This document shows, piece after piece, positions 33,269 through 43,798 of a DNA stretch of 64,000 nucleotides. The translations under genes were made by a program, and so were the position numbers. Location of the stretch: the NCBI GenBank assembly GCA_022836615.1, contig MU405276.1, forward strand, positions 146,484 through 210,483, read 5' to 3'. The notes under the pieces were generated by a model. That model was not told the origin of the DNA and did not search any database. It saw only the letters and a list, made by a program, of their open reading frames with translations. Position 1 is the stretch's first letter, and each line of letters opens with the position of its first letter. The stretch is from Annulohypoxylon bovei var. microspora (lineage: Eukaryota > Ascomycota > Sordariomycetes > Xylariales > Hypoxylaceae).

Positions 33269-35219
33269 ATGCATTGGCCAAAGCTTGTCTCCGGACTTCT
33301 GCTGTCCGGTGCTGCCGTCACAGAGGCCAAGCGAAGCTTCCAGCACGTGGGCAAGAAGGACATCACTCCGAAATCTAGCATCTCCGACCGCGAAAGCGCT
33401 CTCGAGCACTTCCTAGCTACGCGACAGGTCCCGGCAGCCAAGTTCGCTAATGCCAACACTACTAGTAAGGAACCCTCTCTTACCCGCTGTATAGCGAATA
33501 ATTCATAGCTAACCGGTGGTATTATCGCTTCAACAGAGTTCGCCGTAAACGGCACTGGCATTCCTGACATCGACTTCGATGTCGGCGAGTCCTACTCCGG
33601 CTATCTCCCCATCACCGACAACCCGGACGACACGGACGAGCTGTTCTTCTGGTTCTTCCCGACGTCGACGCCCAATTCGACCGAGAAGGAGATCCTCCTA
33701 TGGCTTAACGGCGGCGTAAGTAGCACTCCCGTTCCCCGATTTTTTTTATTACTAGGTCCTAACAAAATCATAAATATAGCCCGGCTGCTCCTCGTTCGAA
33801 GGCCTGCTCCAAGAGAACGGCCCCTTCATCTGGCAATACGGCACGCTCAAGCCCGTGCCGAACCCGTGGGCGTGGAACCGGCTCACCAATGTGGTGTGGG
33901 TGGAGCAGCCCATCGGGACCGGGTTCTCGCGGGGCACGGTGACGGCGCGCGGCGAGGAGGACGTGGCCGCGCAGTTCCTCGGGTTCTGGAAGAACTTCGT
34001 CGACACCTTCGCGCTGCAGGGGTACAAGGTGTACATCGCCGGCGAGTCCTACGCCGGCGCGTACTGCCCGTACATCGCCTCGGCCATGCTGGACAAGAAC
34101 GACACCGCGTACTACGACGTGTCCGGCATGATGATCTACGACCCCGTCCTCGGCGACGACGTCGTCCAGGACTCCGCCACCACCGTCCCCTTCGTCGACT
34201 ACCACCGCAACCTCATGACCTTCAACGACTCCTTCAGCGCCTACATCCACGGCCTCCACGACTCCTGCGGCTTCGCCGACTACAACGACAAATACCTCGC
34301 GTATCCGCCCTCCGGCCCGCAGCCCCCCAACTACGCCCAGAGCGTCAGCCGCGAGTGCCGCGGCCTCTGGGACGCCGTCCTCAGCGAGGCCCTGAGCATC
34401 AACCCCTGCTTCGACGTGTACCAGGTCGCCACCACCTGCCCCCTGCTCTGGGACGTGCTCGGCTTCCCCGGCACCATCGGCTACCTGCCCGAGGGCGGCG
34501 AGATCTACTTCGACCGCGCCGACGTCAAGCAGGCCATCCACGCCGACGTGAACACGACGTGGGAGGAGTGCTCGTCGTCCGACGTCTTCGTCGGCGGCGA
34601 CTCCTCCGACCCGTCGTCCTGGGTCGTGCTCCCGCACGTCATCGACGCCACCAAGAACGTCATCATCGGCCACGGCTCGCTCGACATGATCCTGCTGCCC
34701 AACGGCACCCTGCTCACCATCCAGAACACCACCTGGGGCGGCGCCCTCGGCTTCCAGTCGCCGCCCGTCGAGCCCTTCTTCGTGCCGTACCACACGCTCA
34801 GCACCGCCGACGAGATCGAGTCGTCGTCGGACGCGACGGCGCTGGGCTCCATCGCGGCGGCGGGTGTGCTCGGCACGGCGCACACGGAGCGCGGGCTGAC
34901 GTACGTGTCGGTGGACCTGTCGGGGCACATGATCCCGCAGTACGCGCCCAGCGCGGCGTTCCGCCAGCTCGAGTTCCTGCTGGGCCGCGTCGACAGCCTG
35001 AGCAGCGTCCAGCCCTTCACCACCGAGCCCGACTACCCCCAGCCGCCCGCCAGCGACCTGGGCAACGGCACCGGGCCCGCCACGTTCAGGGCCGCGGTGC
35101 TGGAGAACGGGACCGCGACGGTGGAGGCGACGAAGAAGAGCGCCGCGGCGAGGGTGGGGATGGGCGCTGTGGTGGTGGCGCTGGCGGCGGTGGGTGTGGT
35201 TGTGGTGACGAGTCTGTGA
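33269..35219 (+). CDS. GPI-anchored serine carboxypeptidase (S10 family)
   Basis: Three exons (33269-33464, 33537-33715, 33780-35219) give 604 residues. There is an N-terminal signal peptide (to about residue 20). The S10 blocks follow: LLWLNGGPGCSSFEG, VEQPIGTGFS, and IAGESYAG with the nucleophile Ser about 215. The charge-relay Asp is about 427 (HGSLDM) and the His about 508 (LSGHMIPQYAP). A hydrophobic C-terminus (about 575-604) after a small-residue stretch fits a GPI signal, as in the SCPA group of dermatophyte carboxypeptidases. It is expected to trim C-terminal residues from peptides outside the cell. The main exon is strikingly GC-rich at third positions compared with its neighbours. 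That leaves long open frames on the other strand and in the +2 frame, which I treat as artefacts. Confidence 0.9.
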
Positions 35220-36012
35220 ATGGTTTGATTGCTAGGGAGATCAGATCAGATCAGATTAGATCGGGATGGTATACCCGCTTAATGGCCGAGGATGTCTCCT
35301 AAGTAGCTACGGAGTAAAATGAAATGAATGAATTATATGCCTTCTAATATCTTGAATACTGAGGGAGTGAATGAGTGGGTGTATCATAATCAGCTGTCTT
35401 ACTTGCTATTGCTAGGTATCTCGAAGTGAGGTAAAATGTACGATTTGAAAGCTACTTCTTGCTTACGACGTGAATTACCAGGTATGGTATAAAGAAGCTG
35501 CCGGTTACCTTAGCTAATAGCAATTCAGCATGTTCATCTAAATCCCTTTCATGATAAAGGCCAATGCATGTCTTAGGTAGACGGTGATACCACCCTTACC
35601 TAGAAAGTACGAGACAGGGGTTTTAATTTTGGAACCTAGCAAAATTCCTACACCAACGCCACTTAAAATCGAGGAAATCGTAAGTTGAAATAGTCGTAAT
35701 GAATTGTGATACATGAGGGGAGTAGAAAAGCGAACTACACCAGGTCCTACCCAACTAATTCGTATCAGAGTAATCATAGGGCATCACCGAACTCGTCAAA
35801 CCAGCCTGCCGCCCCGTTCTCCTCACCCCCACCCCCCTCATTCGCTATGGTATCAGCCCAGATTATGTTCGTTCATGTTCATGATGAATTCGAGAACTTT
35901 CCTCCCGAACGAATTTTGCTCCCCCCAGCTTGGTCCCTAACGCCTTGCTAATTTTGAAATTCCAGATTTGGATATACAGGTCTTATGACAATCTCAGCCG
36001 AGGCTGGACAAA
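35220..36012. other. Intergenic region, tail-to-tail spacer
   Basis: The spacer between the carboxypeptidase and PRELI-family genes. It contains a GATCA(GATCA) short direct repeat near 35239-35263. Short open frames at 35538-35777 and 35706-35951 show no family features. Confidence 0.5.
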
Positions 36013-36786
36013 TCACGGCTCGAACAGTGTCTTTCCTTCCCGTCGCTTAAGCTCCCGTATCTCTCTCAGTACGGCGATGACACCGTTGTTCCGCAACCGT
36101 TCTAGCACGATACGCATCCCGTCCCGAGACTTGATCATTTGGTCGTCGGTCTTGTTGGAAGCGATGGACTCGATGCTTCGCTGGATTCGCTTGGCACCCC
36201 AGCCCGAGATCCAATCGCCGAATCGTCGTGGGCCTTGTTCCTCCCCATAATCAATAGACTCTGCCACCGCCGCCTCGTGCTTTTTACCACCACCCAGGGT
36301 AGAACGGTAGGAAAGGGTAGTGGTGACGAAAGTGTTGGGGGTCGGCAGCCGCGGAGCCTTGTGAGATGGAGAGCTGGTTACGGCCGACGTAGGCTGGTCG
36401 GGAGGAGTAACAGAGTAGTGCTGCTGCTCGACTACACTCAAGACTCCGGTATAGTTCAGGTTCTTGCTCTCGGTCTTCATCCAGCCTTGTTTGATATCCA
36501 CAACGCTAGTCTCGAGGACGTAGCTCGACTTGTCACCACCCCCACCCGTGACACTACTCGGCAACAGTTTTACTACGGCAGACGGCAAACGGGTCTTCTT
36601 CATATGAATGCGGGTCGTGTATAGTCTACCGGTTTTGGGGTCGACATGCGACGAGATGGTGTCGGTGGAGAGGACATGGCTGGAGAAGGGATTGAGCTGA
36701 GGCGAGTAATACCGAAGGAAGAAGGCGAGAGTGACGGTGGGGAATGGGTGAGAGTAGGCGTGGTTTGTGGTGTGGGTGAGGACCAT
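36013..36786 (-). CDS. PRELI/MSF1-family mitochondrial lipid-transfer protein
   Basis: A single exon of 257 residues, starting at the ATG of MVLTHTT (36786). The open frame extends 43 codons further upstream, but that extension is not family-like. The N-terminal half is a PRELI/MSF1 domain: HTTNHAYSHPFPTVTLAFFLRY, HVLSTDTISSHVDPKTGRLYTTR (in two blocks), then TSVVDIKQGWMKTESKNLNY. This family (yeast Ups1-3) carries phosphatidic acid or phosphatidylserine across the mitochondrial intermembrane space. The C-terminal part has a Pro/Ser/Thr-rich insert (about 165-195) and a charged helical end. Which lipid it prefers cannot be told from sequence alone. Confidence 0.85.
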   Translation of the reverse strand: MVLTHTTNHAYSHPFPTVTLAFFLRYYSPQLNPFSSHVLSTDTISSHVDPKTGRLYTTRIHMKKTRLPSAVVKLLPSSVTGGGGDKSSYVLETSVVDIKQGWMKTESKNLNYTGVLSVVEQQHYSVTPPDQPTSAVTSSPSHKAPRLPTPNTFVTTTLSYRSTLGGGKKHEAAVAESIDYGEEQGPRRFGDWISGWGAKRIQRSIESIASNKTDDQMIKSRDGMRIVLERLRNNGVIAVLREIRELKRREGKTLFEP

Positions 36787-37166
36787 CTTGATAGTGGCGA
36801 GTCCTCGTCTTTCGTCGTCTTTCCTTAGGTAAATATGGATTCGGGATTCGGATATCGACAACTTGGACGTAAAAGCAGAGCGGGGTTTGGAATAGTGCGG
36901 ACGGTAGGTATTCAAATATTTTAAAGGGTTTCGTCAGACGTCCCTGTGTTCCAAAAACTTATATCGACATGAGGCTGGTTCGTGGAGGGTTTCGATGCGG
37001 TTGCCTCGAAACCGTACACAGAATTGACTATTTTCACTTCCTTTTTTTCTTCCCTTTTTTAAACAATTCAGAAGGTGGGATATCGCCTTCGATTGAGGCT
37101 AGATAGGTAAAGCTTTAACCACTCATCAATAGTTTGTAAATCGAGAGAGTGACCTAGCTAAGTAAT

Positions 37167-37222
37167 AAAGAAAAAAGGGGGAGAGAAGAAGAAGGTGAGG
37201 GGAGGGGCGGAAGACGGAAGGT
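37167..37222 (-). promoter_or_regulatory. Pyrimidine-rich tract upstream of PRELI-family gene
   Basis: On the minus strand this is a run of C and T about 380-440 nt upstream of the start codon. CT-rich tracts are common in fungal promoters; function here is inferred. Confidence 0.3.
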
Positions 37223-37551
37223 GGTGATGCCAGGTGATGTGATGATGTGTGTGTTCAGTGTGGTCTATGGGCTGTTGGAGCGAGTAAAACATCGTAGAAC
37301 ATTCGACATTGCGACCGCCGACCAATCCGTCCGAGCCCCGAGCATTAGAAAAGTCAATTTTTAATCTACAATAAATTCATCCGACTCGCCGATCAAATCC
37401 TTGGTCGTGCTTTTTATTGGTTAAGATCTCTCAAGAATGCGGGGAAGGCTTAGTCCATAAGTGGCAATGCCCAACTTGCATCATATTAGCCAATCAGAGT
37501 TTAACATATTCACACCTACATCCTAGTACCGTACATTGCATCCTCCAGGTC

Positions 37552-37743
37552 TTACTGTAAGCCTGGGCTTCCTTCTGCTACTCCTTCTGACAACTTGATG
37601 ACGATCAGTACAAAGAATCCAATCGAGATGGGGGCCAATGCATATTTCTTATTCTTTGTTCTCTTGGTAAATTGCATCTTCATCATGATTGGTCGTATGG
37701 CATTTGTACTTGGAAAGACCACTGATATCAGTCTATCAGTCAT
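37552..37743 (-). CDS. Possible small single-pass membrane protein ORF
   Basis: A 63-codon frame with a basic stretch (KRTKNKKY) followed by a hydrophobic segment (APISIGFFVLIVI). The arrangement recalls small tail-anchored proteins such as RAMP4/Ysy6, but the rest does not match and the frame could be chance. It lies in a long spacer. Confidence 0.15.
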   Translation of the reverse strand: MTDRLISVVFPSTNAIRPIMMKMQFTKRTKNKKYALAPISIGFFVLIVIKLSEGVAEGSPGLQ

Positions 37744-38527
37744 ATCTTCGAGTCAGCAATAGGGCACGTGGTCGTTTTCAAACCCATTGATGATGGTTAT
37801 ATGGTGACAAATCATACTAAGAGCCATTCGTTTAATATCTACATAGGTATGTATTTAGGTAATCTCTTAGGTAACATTGCTACTATCAACTTAAGCTTAA
37901 GGTTTGCTCAGGTGGTGCTTTCAATGTTATTTTATTCAGGGTCCTTTATGATGTTCTAGCACGGATAGGAAACCCCGGGACATCTGGATCAATCTAGTGG
38001 CAACTGCATTAAGTGGTTTCAATCTGAGTGTAAACATCGACATCAAGGACTCGATTCTCCAGATGTCCATTTGAAAGCAATTACGTGTACTTGTATGATG
38101 ATGTCTTCAGGGTGAAACTAATTGTGAATTAATATATCATCCGTTATCATGTTCTTTACCTTCAAGTGCATACGTATGAATGTTTCACTTATGGCATGTT
38201 TGACATCTAAAGTTAATGAATGTTCATTTATCTCATGCCACTTTATGATTCTATCACGTGAACGATAAGACCAAGACATGAACATGTACATAGGTACCTA
38301 CCCATACAAAGTACAACATTGGTAATGGAATGCGATTGAGCGTTGATTGGTCAGCTGCCGCTGTGGCGCGAGCTCCCCTGCTGGGTCCGTTAGCTCCGGA
38401 ACGAGCCGTTTACATCATCTTGATTGTGCTGATTGATCAACTCAACTTTCAACTTTTCAACCGCAAACGATACATCGATAAGAATTGTCAAGGCGAGACC
38501 ACCTAGTGTCGTGGATAGCACATCAAC

Positions 38528-39167
38528 ATGTTCTCGAGACCATTATTCTCGGCGGTACGCTTCTCCTGTCTATTAAAGGAATCGCAAGAACCCATAATGA
38601 CTAACACCTCTTGCGATGGCAGACGCTGCGACAAGCCGCCCGTCCTCTAGCCCGACCGGCCGCATACAATCTCAGACCGACACCGTTCCTAACAACCTTC
38701 CAACAACGACTATTATCTGACCAGACGAAACAAGCAATTGAGAAGGCTGTTGCCTCCGCGCCCGTAGTGTTGTTCATGAAGGGAACACCCGAGACACCCC
38801 AGTGCGGTTTCTCCCGCGCCAGTATCCAGATCCTAGGCTTGCAGGGCGTTGACCCTAACAAGTTCTCCGCCTTCAATGTCCTAGAAGACCAAGAACTCAG
38901 GTCAGGTATGAACTAGCATTCCATTTTATGCCTCGAAGAAAATGGAGGGAGGGGAAATCTACAGCACAGCTAACAGCAATTATGTTGGGAATAGGTATCA
39001 AAGAATTCTCCGACTGGCCTACCATCCCCCAACTCTATATCGATAAGGAATTCGTAGGCGGCTGCGATATTCTCGTTTCGATGCACCAAGACGGCTCGCT
39101 AGCTAAGATGCTAGAAGAGAAGGGTGTTCTGGCCCCTATAGAAGGCGCATCTGAATCTACAGAGTAA
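38528..39167 (+). CDS. grx5: Mitochondrial monothiol glutaredoxin (Grx5-type)
   Basis: Three exons (38528-38554, 38623-38905, 38995-39167) give 160 residues. The N-terminus is Arg/Ala-rich without acids, as for a mitochondrial presequence. The glutaredoxin fold follows with the monothiol active site CGFS in PQCGFSR. The usual WPTIPQLYIDKEFVGGCDIL glutathione-binding block comes next. Grx5 binds a 2Fe-2S cluster with glutathione and passes it on in mitochondrial iron-sulfur cluster assembly. The short 27-nt first exon is supported by the phase-0 intron and by the continuous leader sequence it yields. Confidence 0.9.
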
Positions 39168-39555
39168 ACAGCCAGGGGACGACGACGTTGAAAATAGAAC
39201 ATCAGATTGTCGGATATGGTTTAGACAGTTCAGCTATATGCCCATGCATCGTTCATGTGCACTTTATAGAGGAGTACCTGGCTGGATTAGCTAATGTAAT
39301 GGGACATGATGATGAGGATGGCCATCAGTTGCTACGGTACGGGGCGGCCGAGTCGTGTATAGAACGTAAGGGGTGTATGTGACTGGGTAGTCCCAATCAT
39401 AGCCCCTAAGGAGACGGTACTTATGGCAGCATTTGGACTCAAGCCCAATTCAACTCTTCTCACTTTATTCCGAGACAGTATTTTTATTCGTTGTCTATAA
39501 TTCAGTCTAACACTAAAATCTATAGCGCCGTAGATAGGGGTGTCGATCTAGAACC
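39168..39555. other. Tail-to-tail spacer
   Basis: Between the glutaredoxin and gamma-glutamyltranspeptidase-like genes. No features recognised. Confidence 0.5.
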
Positions 39556-41606
39556 TCATAGAGGATACGCAGCACCATCACCCCTAGGATCGCTACCAGC
39601 AGACCACACGCCAATATTCTCGACAGGGTCCACGCTCCACCGAATAATCTGCCCCCGGCCAAACTGCGCCCTCTCCATATCCGTTACAACCTGTACCTCA
39701 TGTCCCAACTTCTTCAGCCCCTCCACGGTCTCCCCCGGCATCCCCTCCTCCACGTACACCGTCCGATCCCCCTTCCCGCGGCTCATGCCGGCCCCGATAC
39801 ACACGCGCGGCGCGTCCAGCGCCTGCTGGGGGCTCAGGCGGCCGACGACCTGGCCCAGCAGCACCTGCACGTGGCCCTGGGGCTGCATGAAGCCGCCCAT
39901 GACGCCGTAGACGCTGTGCAGGCTGCCGTCGTGCAGGTTCGTCACCAGCGCCGGGATGATGGTGTGGTACGGCCGCTTGCGCGGCGCCAGCACGTTCGGG
40001 TGGCCCGCCTCCAGGCTGAAGTTCGCCGCCCGGTTCTGCAGCGTGAACCCACACCCCGCCGGGATGATGCACGTCCCGAAGCCCCCGTAGTTGCTGTTGA
40101 TGAACGAAATCGCGTTCCCCAGGGAGTCGGACGCCGCGAAGTACACCGTGTCGCTGCTCTGCAGCGCCGGCGACCCGTGGTGCAACACGTCCGACGCAGC
40201 GCCCGCGTCGAAGAGCGCCGCGCGCGCGGCTAGGTACGGCTGCGAGATTAGGGCGTCGCTGGGCACGCTGGACACGTTCGGGTCCGCGACGAACCACGCC
40301 GCGTCCGCGAAGCTGATGCGCAGCGCCTCGATGATGGCGTGCAGGTACGGCGCCGTGTTGAAGTCGCCCGGCCCCCACGTCGGGATCTGGCCCTGCGCCT
40401 CCAGCTCTTGGATGATGCCCAGCGCCATGAGCGCCACGATGCCCTGCCCGTTCGGCGGGTGCTCCCAGAGCTCGAGGCCGATGTCCTGGGGTTCCGAGGA
40501 GCCGGCGCTAGGGGGTAGGACGCTGTCTTTGAGGAGCTCGCCCACGTTCTGGCCCCGGAATTTCAGCGAGATGGGCGCGACGGGCTCGGTGCCGGTTTCG
40601 AGGTGGTGCGCTAGGTCGTCCAGCTCCAGGTGGCCGCCGAGGTCCCGCACGACTTTGACGAGTTCGGCGGCGACGCGCCCCGAGTAGAACCCCTTTTTGC
40701 CCTCCGCGGCTAGCGCCCGGAAGGTCTGGGCTAGGGCGGGGTTCTTCATGATCTCGCCCGCCTTGGGCGCGCGCACGCCGTCCTTTGCGCCGGGGTCCTT
40801 CTTGAGCATCTCGCTGCCGTTGGGAGACGCTTGTCTGATTTGCGGTTCGGATTTATCCCACTATACGAACAATAATTAAATCAATGTCAGTTTCGCAATG
40901 CGCTTGGTTTGGTATGGGCTAAGGCTAAGGGGGCCTTGCTTACGAAATGCGCGACCCCTTCGGCGACCGGGAAGCCCTTCTCGCCGAGCTCGATCGCGGA
41001 CGCTAGGATCTGCTGCAGAGTCACCTTGCCGCTGCCGAACCGCTCGACCGTGTCGACCCATCCGGCCGCTGCTCCCGGCACGGACACGGCGTGCACGCTG
41101 GCCATCGGGATTTTGCCGAATTCGCCATCCTTGTAGCCTAGGGAGTTTCGGATGGTCTCAAGGGTGCACTTGTTGCCCGAGCGACCCGAACCGTTCATGG
41201 CGGACACCTTTTTCGTCTTGGCGTCGTAGAAGAGGCAGAACATGTCGCCGCCTATACCCGTGGAGCACGGTTCTGTCATGTTGAGTCCGGCGGCTGTGCG
41301 ATCTCATCAGCAAACAACATTCTCATTTTACATCGCGGCGCGTTATAAGACGTACCAACGGCTACGGCCGCATCCTAGACGAATATGTGAGTATTCATTA
41401 TAATTGTAAGTGCCTAGGTAGGCATGTAAGTGAGCACGTACAGCACAATTGCCACCCGCTTCCAGCACCTCGATGCCGCATTTCGCCGCGAGTGGTTGCG
41501 AGCATGATACGATGCCCTTGGTGCTATGGACTACGCTTCGACGGCTGGGAAATTTGGAAAACACGTGCGATTCCGGGGGAAACACAGATGGCGTTGTGAG
41601 AGGCAT
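39556..41606 (-). CDS. Gamma-glutamyltranspeptidase-like Ntn-hydrolase
   Basis: Four exons (41606-41442, 41374-41356, 41293-40944, 40860-39556) give 612 residues. Exon 2 is only 19 nt; it is required to restore the family block GGNCADAAVAVAAGLNMTEP just before STGIGGDMF. The proenzyme cleavage site and nucleophile Thr lie at about residue 416 (SSDTVYFAASD). It is followed by FINSNYGGFGT and the NRAANF block. The last part has MGGFMQPQGHVQV, characteristic of the YwrD-like branch rather than classical secreted GGT. No signal peptide is seen, so a cytosolic or peroxisomal location is likely. It probably hydrolyses a gamma-glutamyl amide such as glutathione or a conjugate. The large exon is GC-rich, giving open shadow frames. 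Confidence 0.85.
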
Positions 41607-42291
41607 TGTGAACTTCCAAAAGAGAAAGCTGCCCCCTTCTAAAATGGTAAGAGGTAGGTAGGTAGGTACCTATTCAGTGCCGTGCAGATATCGTCTAATT
41701 CGCGGGGTATCAACCAAGCCACCAAACACTCTGTCTCGCCAGGGTGAGACTATAGGAATAGCGATGTGATGCAAATTGTCTTAATAACTTAAACCTCTCG
41801 ACAAATGGTAATCAACAAATAATGCTAACATGCGATTGACTCATCAGGGGAGATAGGTATACCTACAGTATATGTATCTGTCGCACTTGTACTTGCGCTT
41901 GCGCTTCTACCCGAACGCCTAACCATCCTCGGCAATTACCTGATAGTCCTATAGCGCCCCCGGCGCCCCGAGTTTCGGAGCCCGTCCGATTGCAACGGCC
42001 TCGGAAACGTCCTAATTCGGGACTAAATGTATGGCCAATTGGACATTACAGATGGCATACGAACTCATACTCCGAGCATATAAATAATGAGATTCGCAAC
42101 AGACTATTGGTTTCAGGAATCCTCTATAACTTGAGCGCCGGTTCGTTTTCCTCGGCGTTTTGTCAGGGCTCTTTGCTACCCCTGAAAATAGATAGGTAGG
42201 TACCTACAGTATAGGTACAACGCCCCCTAAATACAGGACCCACTCATTCTCCCCCTCTCCCCTATATCGCCTCGCATCACCTAGAACCCTA
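41607..42291. other. Intergenic region
   Basis: No gene recognised. TAGGTAGGTAGGTACC motifs lie at about 41654-41670 and 42191-42205. Confidence 0.5.
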
Positions 42292-43050
42292 CTAGAGCTG
42301 CTCAGCAACATGCTGTTCCAGCGTCCCTTCCGGCCACAAAGCCGGGCCCGGCGCCGTATAATTCGTTAGATAGGACCAAAAGACTGGAATCAACACCCCC
42401 GGTTCATCCCCCCTGTACACGCCGGGGATCTTAACCAACGGCCCTATCTCTCCCTCCTCGCCTCGGCCTGACTTCCCAAGTGTCGCGTCTCCGGAAACGA
42501 CTTTGACCTGCGCGCAGGACACGTAGAACTGCGCCTGCGCCCATTTGTGCGCCGCGTGCAGCGCCAGCCCCTCGGCCCGCACCAGGTACTCCCCCGCCGG
42601 CGTGTCGGCCGGCAGGACGAACCGGAACGACTGGATGTTGTGCGTGGCCCACGTGAGCGTTTCAGTACCATTAGTAGGCGTCGTCGTCAGCGAGTATATC
42701 CTAGCCCAGCCACCAGACCCGTCGTATTCAGCCGCTGTGGCGTTGCCCGGCGCTTGAGACAGGTACGCCTGCTGGATGCCCGGGTGCCCGAAGTGCTCGT
42801 CGATGCCGAAGCCGAGGGCGTCGCCCGCGCGCACCGTGTACGTCGCTGCGGGCTGCGCGCCTGCGTTGCATCGGAAGTCCGTCGCGTTGACGTTGGTGAG
42901 CGGCGCGTTGGAGTTGGTGTGGTGCCGGATGTACTGCCATGGCTCGCCGACTACTTCGTCGTTGACGATCAGGCGGCTGTATTTCCAGTGCGCGGACACG
43001 AGTGGTATGGTGCTGGAGAGAGCCAGGACGTGGAAGATGGTTCTGAGCAT
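42292..43050 (-). CDS. AA9 lytic polysaccharide monooxygenase (secreted)
   Basis: A single exon of 252 residues. The signal peptide ends after Ala20, so the mature protein begins with His21, the first ligand of the copper histidine brace. The second ligand is His89 in EHFGHPG. The axial Tyr176 lies in QFYVSC, and the conserved ALHAA stretch precedes it. AA9 enzymes oxidatively cut cellulose or related glycans outside the cell. There is no carbohydrate-binding module; the protein ends shortly after the core fold. The length is normal for a single-domain AA9. Confidence 0.9.
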   Translation of the reverse strand: MLRTIFHVLALSSTIPLVSAHWKYSRLIVNDEVVGEPWQYIRHHTNSNAPLTNVNATDFRCNAGAQPAATYTVRAGDALGFGIDEHFGHPGIQQAYLSQAPGNATAAEYDGSGGWARIYSLTTTPTNGTETLTWATHNIQSFRFVLPADTPAGEYLVRAEGLALHAAHKWAQAQFYVSCAQVKVVSGDATLGKSGRGEEGEIGPLVKIPGVYRGDEPGVLIPVFWSYLTNYTAPGPALWPEGTLEQHVAEQL

Positions 43051-43798
43051 TTTGGAGTACTTGGTGGGGGTCTCTTATGTTCGACTCGGTCAGGGGGCGG
43101 GGTGAGTTAGGATGCTACGTTTTTTGTAAATGTTGATCGTCCACATAAATAGGTAGGTGCCTACATTTATCCTAGATAATTGTATTGTTGTGGGTTTTTA
43201 TCCTGTCTTCAAGTCCATACAGTTAAGCTCGTAATCTAGATCAAATCCCTGGGTAGTTTGCTGCAAGCCCCTTTACGCGGCGCCGATGGCATAGAGGCTA
43301 AATAAGAGTATATCTCTTAACCTAGGTTAAACTGACAATCTCATTGTAACGTAATGATAGGTATGCAAATATGAATTTGCGTCACATAATAAATATATAT
43401 TGATTAAATATTTCGAAGATCCTGTACATACTAACCTAACTAGACAGATCCATCTAACCTAAGAGCTACCTAGGTGTAGGTAAGTACTTACCTGTACCCA
43501 AATATGTCAAAGATTAATCTCACTTGATCATCCGGGGAAATCGATGTTAAGGAGCGGGTGATTTATCATTGGATTACTGGTAGTTGCATTTGTTATTTTT
43601 GCCTCAACAAATGTGAGAAAATCGTGTTATCATAGGTATTCTTCGCGATAATATTTGACATGTAAAGAAACTTCTCCTGCAAGATAGTAAACCGAGAGCT
43701 ATGAACCTGAGAAAACATCACCATATAACATACGTTAGGTACCTACCTGCCTATCTTCAGAGTCCCAAGACTTCGCAAGATTCTACGTAAGATCACCT
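43051..43798. other. Intergenic region
   Basis: AT-rich spacer holding the LPMO promoter and the 3' side of the methyltransferase gene. TAGGTA-type motifs occur near 43150, 43470 and 43735. Confidence 0.5.

Larger units (their letters stand above)
36787..38527. other. Intergenic region between PRELI and glutaredoxin genes
   Basis: 1.7 kb holding two promoters facing apart. A purine-rich tract (pyrimidine-rich on the PRELI coding strand) lies at 37167-37222. Short open frames at 37552-37743 (-) and 37768-37959 (+) are not convincing. Confidence 0.5.

Noticed and set aside
33768..34928. 386-codon open frame antisense to the carboxypeptidase
   Set aside because: Low-complexity Ala/Val/Arg/Gly sequence produced by the GC-rich third positions of the real gene; no domain.
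33866..35302. 478-codon frame overlapping the carboxypeptidase in +2
   Set aside because: Arg/Pro/His-rich shadow of the S10 gene; no start context or domain.
39700..40687. Open frames on the plus strand and in another minus frame over the gamma-glutamyltranspeptidase-like gene
   Set aside because: Shadows of a GC-rich exon; the minus-strand main frame carries the family motifs.
42547..43110. 187-codon plus-strand frame over the LPMO gene
   Set aside because: Antisense shadow; the minus frame has a signal peptide and the histidine brace.
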